NCBI GenBank assembly: GCA_026415015.1
Contig: JAOAHW010000033.1
Coordinates: 1 to 5,786, forward strand
Direction of reading: 5' to 3'
DNA length: 5,786 nucleotides
Source of the DNA: Syntrophorhabdaceae bacterium
Lineage (GTDB): Bacteria > Desulfobacterota > Syntrophorhabdia > Syntrophorhabdales > Syntrophorhabdaceae
The translations under genes and the position numbers were made by a program. The first letter of the stretch is position 1, and the number at the start of each line of letters is the position of its first letter. The notes below the pieces were generated by a model, which was given only the letters and a program-made list of their open reading frames with translations, was not told the DNA's origin and made no database searches. Shown piece by piece: positions 1 to 5,615 of this stretch.

Positions 1-1
1 A

Positions 2-229
2 TACAGGGCAGGGTGTGATGTGGTGGTACTGTATAACCCCTCCTTTGGTGACCCCCCTCGGCCAAAGTTCACAATCTCTGGCAACAATAAAAAAATAGTG
101 AATTTACTACCATACTTTGATAATATGGAAAAAGGATGGGGTGGAAGAGAGACGATAATAGGCTCGCCAAAGGCAGGAACCAGGCTAAAACCAGAAGAGG
201 TTCTGGAGATCATACTGGAAAACCTTTAA
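2..229 (+). CDS. 3' end of a possible DHH/DHHA1-family phosphoesterase
   Basis: This frame is open from the left edge and ends at TAA 227-229, so only about 75 C-terminal residues are seen. A GTG at 20 could be read as a start, but the frame continues upstream of it and no ribosome site precedes it, so the gene is better read as truncated by the window edge. The visible part has a beta-strand (VVVLYNP), then a glycine-rich segment GWGGRETIIGSP, then the helical ending LKPEEVLEII. A glycine pair near the end followed by a Gly-Ser-Pro turn and a helix is reminiscent of the DHHA1 substrate-binding domain of DHH phosphoesterases, although the usual His after the Gly pair is Arg here. The family call is weak and rests on a short fragment. 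The gene stops 23 bases before the sigma factor start, so the two may be co-transcribed. Confidence 0.4.
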   Translation, partial: YRAGCDVVVLYNPSFGDPPRPKFTISGNNKKIVNLLPYFDNMEKGWGGRETIIGSPKAGTRLKPEEVLEIILENL

Positions 230-252
230 AAAAGAGAAGCATCACTGTTGAT

Positions 253-903
253 ATGGACTTCATTGAGGCAGCAAAAAAAAGGGATAACAATGTATGGGGA
301 CAGATAATGGAGGTATGCAGGGGCGCGGCGAGAAAATATATAAAAACGGATAATGAGGCTATAGAAGAGATAGTGTCTATGAGTACAGCAAAACTTATGG
401 AACAGATAGATATCTATGAACCTGAGAGGGGAAGGGGCAATATTGAGGCAAATTTTATCCAATGGATAAATAATACTACGGAGTTTGAGATAACACATTG
501 GAGAGAAAAAAATAAAAAAATGGAGGAGAGATATATCTCCATAGAAGACCTTGCCTGGACCTTTGGCCATGCTCACGACGATGACATGGACCTATCAGAG
601 GCAGGAGAAAATATCATAAGCCATATCACATACAGAGAAGGTGAGGGACATAATAATAATCCTGAATTCCAGCTTGCATTAAAAGAGGTAATAGATGTCA
701 TAATAGGCTTCGGTGACATCCATATACAGAAGACAAATATCCATCATTATATCTATGGACGTACAACTAAAGAAATCGCAGTAATTTTGGGAGAAAAGGA
801 GTCTACAGTAAATAACTGGATACACAGGAATAAAGAGGCGATAAAGAGACGCTTAAGGGAAAAAGGCATAGACACCACCTATCTCGATAGAGATAAATGG
901 TAG
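253..903 (+). CDS. Divergent ECF-type RNA polymerase sigma factor (CalpS-like role)
   Basis: A 216-residue protein with the two-domain layout of ECF (group 4) sigma factors. Residues about 20-90 resemble region 2: a helix rich in E and K, the tract AIEEIVSMSTAKL where ECF proteins have their core-binding helix, then FIQWINN and a basic HWREKNKK end. Residues 91-140 form an acidic, His-rich linker. Residues 141-203 resemble region 4, with a clear helix-turn-helix TTKEIAVILGEKESTVNNWI (171-190) and a basic tail. The frame is open back to an ATG at 136, but those 39 extra residues are a basic low-complexity translation of the upstream gene in another frame. ATG 253 is preferred; it has only a weak AGAGAAG tract 13 bases upstream, so coupled translation is possible. 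The next two genes are a zinc anti-sigma protein and a CARF-Lon protease, which suggests the factor is kept inactive until proteolysis. Region 2 is divergent, and a sigma-like regulator without core binding cannot be excluded. Confidence 0.8.
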   Translation: MDFIEAAKKRDNNVWGQIMEVCRGAARKYIKTDNEAIEEIVSMSTAKLMEQIDIYEPERGRGNIEANFIQWINNTTEFEITHWREKNKKMEERYISIEDLAWTFGHAHDDDMDLSEAGENIISHITYREGEGHNNNPEFQLALKEVIDVIIGFGDIHIQKTNIHHYIYGRTTKEIAVILGEKESTVNNWIHRNKEAIKRRLREKGIDTTYLDRDKW

Positions 904-915
904 CTGTCTTTTAAT

Positions 916-921
916 GAAGGA
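916..921 (+). promoter_or_regulatory. Ribosome binding site choosing ATG 929
   Basis: GAAGGA lies 7 bases before ATG 929. The in-frame ATG at 914 overlaps this site and has no purine tract of its own, so 929 is taken as the start of the anti-sigma gene. Confidence 0.6.
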
Positions 922-928
922 CAATAAA

Positions 929-1615
929 ATGAAAGGCCACATAGATAAAAGAGATGCCATATTATATGTGTATGGTATTTTGTCGAAGACGAAAAGGCAA
1001 GAAATAGAAACCCATATCACAAGCTGCAGTTCATGCTTGCTCTATATTACAAAAATGGAAAATAAGAGATTTGAGGCATGTGAAAGGATACGCTCTCTCT
1101 TTGAAGATGCTTACAAAGACAGGCTCAATGAAGAAGATGCCAGATTCTGGGATAGCCATTTAAAATACTGCAACAGATGCTTTGATGAGTACAAGGGGTT
1201 TGTAGATAAAAAAGAAAAAGGGGCTATCAGGATCTTTATGGGCTATTTATCCGACTTTGTTGAAATGGCAAAGGAATATGCCATAGCCTATACAACCCCT
1301 GTCCTTGAGGGAAAGGTAAAAAAAGATCTACCTTTAAATATTGGCCATGCCCAGAACATCTCAAAAGGTGGCATGGATATTACTCTTGTTCAAGATAAAA
1401 AGGGGAAGATTAAGGCATATCTGAGTTCCGAAAGATATAGCACCTCAGGGGTAACTATATCCCTTGCCCATCGTACAAAAAAAGGCTATATCACCTTTGC
1501 CCAGGGAATAACCAATAAAAAAGGCATTGCAGACCTGGGTTTAATAAAACCTATGGGGGATGGGGGCACCCAGAAAAGGTGTGCCATTATCTTGACAGAT
1601 GTAATAGAAAAATAG
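929..1615 (+). CDS. Soluble tandem zinc-finger anti-sigma factor (CalpT-like role)
   Basis: A 228-residue protein carrying two copies of the zinc anti-sigma (ZAS) signature H-x3-C-x2-C: His29/Cys33/Cys36 and His77/Cys81/Cys84. Each follows a short helical stretch, as in ZAS domains that clamp ECF sigma factors. Residues about 100-127 look like a connecting helix. Residues about 128-228 are beta-rich with short alternating strands (DITLVQD, GVTISLAHR, GYITFAQG, ADLGLI) and resemble a small beta-sandwich. There is no transmembrane segment, unlike membrane-bound anti-sigma factors that read envelope stress, so the signal is probably cytoplasmic. The gene sits 25 bases after the sigma gene and 3 bases before the CARF-Lon gene. 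By analogy with CalpT it is the likely protease substrate, with a plausible cut in the linker between the zinc fingers and the beta domain. That step is inferred. The C-terminal domain family is not recognised. Confidence 0.8.
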   Translation: MKGHIDKRDAILYVYGILSKTKRQEIETHITSCSSCLLYITKMENKRFEACERIRSLFEDAYKDRLNEEDARFWDSHLKYCNRCFDEYKGFVDKKEKGAIRIFMGYLSDFVEMAKEYAIAYTTPVLEGKVKKDLPLNIGHAQNISKGGMDITLVQDKKGKIKAYLSSERYSTSGVTISLAHRTKKGYITFAQGITNKKGIADLGLIKPMGDGGTQKRCAIILTDVIEK

Positions 1616-1618
1616 GAT

Positions 1619-3043
1619 ATGGAAAAGTTCAACCAGGACATCATCTCTGCTATAACCTTGCCTATGAGACTTGAAAATCCTGTATCATCCTTAGAAATCC
1701 TCATATCCATCGATCTCCCCCTGGAGGCGAAAAAGAGGATTGCCGCCAAATTGATGAGGACAATCCTATCCATTGATTTAACAGAAGAAGAAAAAGAAGA
1801 GATAAAATCGATTATATACAATACAAAAGGTGTGTTTAGAGACAAAAAAGAGCTCATTGCAAGGCTTAATCCAAAAGAGCCTGTTCAAAAAAAAGATACA
1901 AAAGAAACATATGATTCAGGTAAGGCAAACGGTCTTTTTGTTGTAAATTCCAATAATGGCTCATTCGGTGTTGTCCATTCCATAACAGCTACCTCCATAA
2001 ATGATGGAAAGGGTGAACATAAGGTAATCGCCAATGAACTATCCCAGGGGATATCTCTATCTATCTATGCTGTCAACGAGGCAATAAGGTTTACCCTTGG
2101 CAGATATGGGCTTAAACCTCAGGGCTATAACAACCTCGATAATTATGGAATAACTGTGCAAGTAGGAAAGATAGATAATATCTATGACGGCTCCTCCATG
2201 GGTCTTGCCGCATCTTGTGCCATTATATCATCCTTGCTTGATGTGCCTATATCTCCTTATATGGCCTTTACTGGTAGTATAAATATCAGGGGCATGATTG
2301 AAGGGGTAGATGGCATCAATGAAAAGATAAGGGTTGCCCGACTAAAGTCCATAAAAGATATCTACATTCCTGAAAAAAATCTCAAGGAGATAGAAGCACG
2401 GGAAGATATTAATATCATACCTGTATCAGAGCTATGGGATGTATTAAATTCTATATTCTCCAAGGAAAGGATGTCTTCCTTTGTTGATACCCTCAATAAA
2501 AAAGATTCAAAGGTCACAGTAGGCCCATACGCTTTAAGATCAAAAGACCAAAAAAGTGCATTGATCTCCACAGTTGGTATGCGAGACCCATATGGTAGGT
2601 CATATCAAGACAAGGAAAATTCTCTCTTCTCAGAGGGACCCATATTAACAGCCTATAGAAGACTATCCCCTGATGTAATACTCCTTCTTCCTACAGGTCA
2701 GACAATAAAAAATGCCATTGAAACAAAAGAAGAGATAGAGAAGATATCGGGTCGTGATATATGTGAGATAAGAACCATAGAAATATCTGACCCAACAGAC
2801 TATGACAGCATCTATATTGCAATCCTCGCTGCATTAAATAGTGCATCAGAGTTATTGAGGGATAAAGAAAAATATTGTTCAATGTCTTCAGGCACCCCCC
2901 AGATGCATGCAGTCTTTATTGAGCTAATACGCTCAGGAAAATTAAATGCCCACCCAATCCAGATTCTGGAACCAAAATTTGCAAGGTCATGGGAAGACAG
3001 GGTAAGGCCCATAAAAAGTGAATACCTTGGCTTTGGTTTATAG
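1619..3043 (+). CDS. CARF-Lon: nucleotide-activated Lon-type serine protease
   Basis: A 474-residue fusion. Residues 1-100 are mostly helical and of unknown fold. Residues about 105-280 form a Lon (S16) protease domain: the DGSSMG motif (190-195) places the nucleophile at Ser193, and GINEK places the general-base lysine at Lys236. The 43-residue spacing equals that of Ser679 and Lys722 in E. coli Lon. No Walker A or B ATPase motif is present, so activation must come from elsewhere. Residues about 313-454 form a CARF-like Rossmann domain: a first strand and loop LISTVGMRDPYG, a central DPTDYDSIY, and the ligand-loop motif SSGTPQM (423-429). These resemble the N-terminal sensor of RtcR. ATG 1619 lies 3 bases after the anti-sigma stop with no well-spaced ribosome site, implying translational coupling. 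The expected role is a cyclic-nucleotide-switched protease that cuts the neighbouring anti-sigma factor. CalpL does this with a SAVED sensor; the domain types and order differ here, so that symbol is not assigned. Confidence 0.88.
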   Translation: MEKFNQDIISAITLPMRLENPVSSLEILISIDLPLEAKKRIAAKLMRTILSIDLTEEEKEEIKSIIYNTKGVFRDKKELIARLNPKEPVQKKDTKETYDSGKANGLFVVNSNNGSFGVVHSITATSINDGKGEHKVIANELSQGISLSIYAVNEAIRFTLGRYGLKPQGYNNLDNYGITVQVGKIDNIYDGSSMGLAASCAIISSLLDVPISPYMAFTGSINIRGMIEGVDGINEKIRVARLKSIKDIYIPEKNLKEIEAREDINIIPVSELWDVLNSIFSKERMSSFVDTLNKKDSKVTVGPYALRSKDQKSALISTVGMRDPYGRSYQDKENSLFSEGPILTAYRRLSPDVILLLPTGQTIKNAIETKEEIEKISGRDICEIRTIEISDPTDYDSIYIAILAALNSASELLRDKEKYCSMSSGTPQMHAVFIELIRSGKLNAHPIQILEPKFARSWEDRVRPIKSEYLGFGL

Positions 3044-3203
3044 ATTTTTTTAAAAAATTAATAAAAAAATACCTCTTACCTGAAAGAATTTTTTCCTCTC
3101 CCTGGTTATATATCCATAGGATGACAAAAAACACAGCATAAATCGAAATTCAATAATAGAAAATGGAATTTAACTCTTTTAATTACTTTATGAGGAGGTA
3201 TGT
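3044..3203 (+). other. AT-rich intergenic spacer before traT
   Basis: This 160-base gap separates the CARF-Lon stop from the lipoprotein gene. It starts with a T-run followed by an A-run (3045-3057) that has no GC stem, so it is not a convincing intrinsic terminator. It contains TATATA at 3107-3112 without a matching -35 box at normal spacing, ATGACA at 3121-3126 without a good -10 box, and a GGAATTTAAC tract at 3165-3174 loosely like an ECF -35 element. None is strong enough to call as a promoter. No small ORF with a ribosome site is seen. Confidence 0.5.
3192..3199 (+). promoter_or_regulatory. Strong ribosome binding site of the traT-like gene
   Basis: GAGGAGGT is an almost full anti-16S match, ending 4 bases before ATG 3204. 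It is the strongest ribosome site in the window, which suggests high expression of the lipoprotein compared with the regulatory genes upstream. Confidence 0.8.
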
Positions 3204-3938
3204 ATGAAGTTATTAAAGGTTTTATTTGTTTTTGCAGTTGCTGTTTTTATCTTTACAGGCTGTGCATCTACAGGCAGGATGATAGACCATGCAACCCTGA
3301 AGACAGAAGTCAGGATGTCTGATACCATCTTCCTAAACCTCAGTAATCAGGAAAGAACAGCATATGTGAAAGTCCTCAACACATCGGATGTCCAGAACAT
3401 ACCCCTTGAACCTGCCCTCAAAGAGAGGCTATTAAAAAAGGGTGTAAGGCTTGTTGATAACCCTGCAAACGCCACATGGATTGTCCAGGCCAACATAAAA
3501 TCCCTCGTTTATAGCAAAGAGGGGTCTATGTCAGGCGAAACCGGTGCAGCTGGTGCAGGAATGGGTGGCTTCTTTGGTGGAGTAACCAGTGCTTTATCAA
3601 AGAGCAACAACACAGGTATTGCAGTAGGTGCAGCAGTAGGGTCAATCATAGGCAATGTAGCTGGTGCAGCCCTTGGTGCCCTTGTTAAGATAGAATCTTA
3701 TAGCGGTGTTGTAGATCTACAGATACAGGAGAAAGTTAAAGGCGGTGTTAAGGGTAAGATGGTGGCTAATATCAGACGTGGCTCAACAACCACAACAACA
3801 GAGAGGGATATAGAGAGTGATTATCAGACCTACAGTACCTTCCTGAATGTTGAGGCAAAGAGAACTAACATAAACCTTGAAGAGGCCATAGCGGAGATTA
3901 CGGCAAAGCTTGCTGACCAGATAGCAGGGCTATTTTAG
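3204..3938 (+). CDS. traT: TraT-like outer-membrane lipoprotein
   Basis: A 244-residue lipoprotein. Residues 1-19 are a signal peptide (basic start, hydrophobic core) ending in the lipobox FTGC, so Cys20 is the lipidated residue. Ala at +2 favours sorting to the outer membrane. The mature part matches TraT in length and order: a start like LKTEVRMSDTIFL, an NTSD segment (59-62), TWIVQANI (91-98), a Gly/Ala-rich hydrophobic stretch (about 112-160), VDLQIQEKV (170-178), and an EEA...LADQI end. Known TraT proteins act in surface exclusion during F-plasmid conjugation and in complement resistance; chromosomal relatives are common in Gram-negative bacteria and mostly uncharacterised. No transfer genes are visible here. 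It sits between the CARF-Lon module and cas10, has its own strong ribosome site, and ends in a terminator, so it may be a separate unit or the last gene of the left operon. Whether it belongs to the defence system is unknown. Confidence 0.85.
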   Translation: MKLLKVLFVFAVAVFIFTGCASTGRMIDHATLKTEVRMSDTIFLNLSNQERTAYVKVLNTSDVQNIPLEPALKERLLKKGVRLVDNPANATWIVQANIKSLVYSKEGSMSGETGAAGAGMGGFFGGVTSALSKSNNTGIAVGAAVGSIIGNVAGAALGALVKIESYSGVVDLQIQEKVKGGVKGKMVANIRRGSTTTTTERDIESDYQTYSTFLNVEAKRTNINLEEAIAEITAKLADQIAGLF

Positions 3939-3949
3939 CCCTGCTTTTT
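3923..3949 (+). terminator. Rho-independent terminator overlapping the traT stop
   Basis: AGCAGGGCTA (3923-3932) pairs perfectly with TAGCCCTGCT (3936-3945) around a 3-base TTT loop, followed by a short T-run. The stop codon TAG (3936-3938) is inside the right arm. It should separate traT transcription from cas10. Confidence 0.9.
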
Positions 3950-3954
3950 CTTCC

Positions 3955-3984
3955 TTGACAAATAAAATTTTGTCATAGTAAAAA
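3955..3984 (+). promoter_or_regulatory. Probable sigma-70 promoter of the cas10-RAMP operon
   Basis: A perfect -35 box TTGACA (3955-3960) is followed after 18 bases by TAAAAA (3979-3984), a 4-of-6 match to TATAAT. It lies just after the traT terminator and about 35 bases ahead of the cas10 start, where a new promoter is needed. The -10 box is weak, which would suit a low or activated level of expression. Confidence 0.55.
3956..3975. promoter_or_regulatory. Inverted repeat over the cas10 -35 box (candidate operator)
   Basis: TGACAAA (3956-3962) and its exact reverse complement TTTGTCA (3969-3975) are separated by 6 bases. The left arm covers most of the -35 box and the whole repeat fills the -35/-10 spacer. 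A dimeric repressor bound here would block RNA polymerase. No T-run follows, so it is not a terminator. Confidence 0.45.
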
Positions 3985-4006
3985 TTCTTAAAAAATTTAT
4001 AAATTT

Positions 4007-4012
4007 AGGGGG
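4007..4012 (+). promoter_or_regulatory. Ribosome binding site selecting a TTG start for cas10
   Basis: AGGGGG lies 7 bases before TTG 4020. No in-frame ATG or GTG nearby has a comparable site, so the unusual TTG codon is accepted as the start. Confidence 0.7.
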
Positions 4013-4019
4013 TTCAACT

Positions 4020-5612
4020 TTGTTTCATTACCTGTCCTTTCAGTATTCTGCCATCCAGAAGGCTATTCTTCGTCATGACAGACTTTGGTCCATATCAGGT
4101 ATCAGCCATATCCTTTCTGAGATTAATGAGATAGAGATGAGAGAGCTAACCAGAGATTTCGGTGGATTAATAATCTTAGCTGGTGGAGGTAAATTTACGG
4201 TGCGCTTCGACAATGGGGATAATGCAAAAAAAGCACGGGTAGCAATAGAGAGATTAATATCTACAAGACTGCCTATGCTGGAGTATCAGGCTTCATCCAT
4301 AGTAGCGGCAGACTCTCTAAGGGGTGCCAGAGAAAAAAATGAATTGGATGGTAAGTTATATCCTGGCATTATCCACGAATTGAGTGAAAATAAAAGGGTA
4401 TTCCGAGGATATGGTGTTACATATAATCCCCATGTTTTGTTATGTGAGGAGTGCGAGGAGTACCCTGCAGAAAGGGGTCTATTTGCCCCTGACAACAAAC
4501 ACATCTGCCGAATATGTAATGAGGCAAGGCAGGCAGCAAGGGTAGACATATCCGATATTAAAAAAAGAGAGGACATAGGACTCACGGGTATAAACCGAAT
4601 TTATAAAAGATACATGGACCAAATAATTACAGAAAGAATACCTGAAATCCCCCTCAATATGGAAGACTTTTTCCCCACTGAGGGCGAAAAAGATAAGTCC
4701 TTGCGTTTAGCAGTCTGGATGTCCGATGTGAACAGCATGGGAGACATTGTCCCCCTGTGGCTTATGCAGGATGAGGATAAGGTCTTTGACACCTTCAAAA
4801 GTTTGAAAGAACTTTTCATAGATGCAATATCTACATCCCTCGTAAGGGTATTCCCTGAATCAGAGTGGATTGAAAAAGAAGATAAGGAAAAGAAAAGAAA
4901 GTCTGTATATATCCCATTCAGGTTAATTGTGGCTGGAGGGGACGACCTATGTATAGTAATGCCCGATAGATATATACTTTCTTTTGTAAATACATTTTCC
5001 TCTGAGATGGATAAAAAGGCAAATGATGCAGTCAGATACAACAAGGCCCTTACAAGAGAATGGCTTGAAGAAAAAGCAAAGGAGGCAAACACAGGCAGAA
5101 AAGATGGGACACAAGAGATAAAAGGTATATCCTTTGGCGGCACATTTGTTGTTACACCTATCCACACCCCATTCGCAAGAATCCATGCCATAGCTGAGGA
5201 GCTAATGGGTGAAGCAAAGAAAAAAACAGATAGAACTGGAAACAGCATAAACTGGCGTATCCTGGCTGCAGATGAAGAATCTCAATCAGAAAAGATACTC
5301 AAGGCAGAAAGACCCCTACTCATTGAAGAGCCATTCAATGGTTATCTTTCTTTTAATGATTACCTAACCCTCTGTAGTAAATATAAAAACATATCAGGGT
5401 CGCACCTGCATCAGATTGTAGAAAAGATTATAGAGTTCAATAACAATGCAGATATGCTCGAGAAATGGCTCTTAAGGATGCCCGAGGCAGGGAAAAAGGA
5501 CAGTGTCATTTCAAAACTGTTAAGGGATGAAAACTTAAGGGACAATGATGGAAGATTAAACACAAAAAGGCTCGTTACACTATTTGAACTTCTAACCTTA
5601 TTCGAGGGATAA
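4020..5612 (+). CDS. cas10: Small Cas10 (Cmr2-like) without HD domain, cyclase motif intact
   Basis: A 530-residue type III CRISPR large subunit, short for a family usually of about 700-1000 residues. It opens directly in palm domain 1: IQKAILRHDRLWSISGISHI (12-31) matches the segment after the first palm strand in Cmr2 proteins, and ILAGGGKFTV (52-61) the following strand. A zinc finger follows with Cys142/Cys145 and Cys163/Cys166. Palm domain 2 begins near AVWMSDVNSMG (231-241), with Asp236 at the expected metal position, and carries the GGDD motif at 306-309; FARIHAIAEELMGEAK (385-400) is the typical helix near its end. Residues about 430-530 form the helical C-terminal domain. No N-terminal HD phosphohydrolase domain exists, so DNA cleavage is not expected, while cyclic oligoadenylate synthesis from ATP should be possible. 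Subtype cannot be settled from this gene alone. The next gene starts 3 bases after its stop. Confidence 0.9.
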   Translation: MFHYLSFQYSAIQKAILRHDRLWSISGISHILSEINEIEMRELTRDFGGLIILAGGGKFTVRFDNGDNAKKARVAIERLISTRLPMLEYQASSIVAADSLRGAREKNELDGKLYPGIIHELSENKRVFRGYGVTYNPHVLLCEECEEYPAERGLFAPDNKHICRICNEARQAARVDISDIKKREDIGLTGINRIYKRYMDQIITERIPEIPLNMEDFFPTEGEKDKSLRLAVWMSDVNSMGDIVPLWLMQDEDKVFDTFKSLKELFIDAISTSLVRVFPESEWIEKEDKEKKRKSVYIPFRLIVAGGDDLCIVMPDRYILSFVNTFSSEMDKKANDAVRYNKALTREWLEEKAKEANTGRKDGTQEIKGISFGGTFVVTPIHTPFARIHAIAEELMGEAKKKTDRTGNSINWRILAADEESQSEKILKAERPLLIEEPFNGYLSFNDYLTLCSKYKNISGSHLHQIVEKIIEFNNNADMLEKWLLRMPEAGKKDSVISKLLRDENLRDNDGRLNTKRLVTLFELLTLFEG

Positions 5613-5615
5613 AAA

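Noticed and set aside
176..203. GGAACC at 176-181, resembling an ECF -35 element, with GGTTC at 199-203
   Set aside because: It lies inside the upstream coding region, no recognisable -10 element follows at normal spacing, and the 5-base inverted match is easily due to chance. Self-regulation of the sigma operon from here is not supported.
136..252. Upstream extension of the sigma gene to ATG 136
   Set aside because: The extra 39 residues are basic and low in complexity, unlike any sigma domain, and are the out-of-frame reading of the preceding gene's end. There is no spaced ribosome site before ATG 136.
3045..3066. T-run and A-run after the CARF-Lon stop, as a terminator
   Set aside because: The stem would be A-T only, without GC pairs, so it is too weak to call. 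Read-through from CARF-Lon into traT cannot be excluded.
4601..5248. 215-codon open frame on the - strand opposite cas10
   Set aside because: It is antisense to the conserved zinc-finger-to-GGDD part of cas10. Its product is a serine-rich translation without recognisable domains and no ribosome site was evident.
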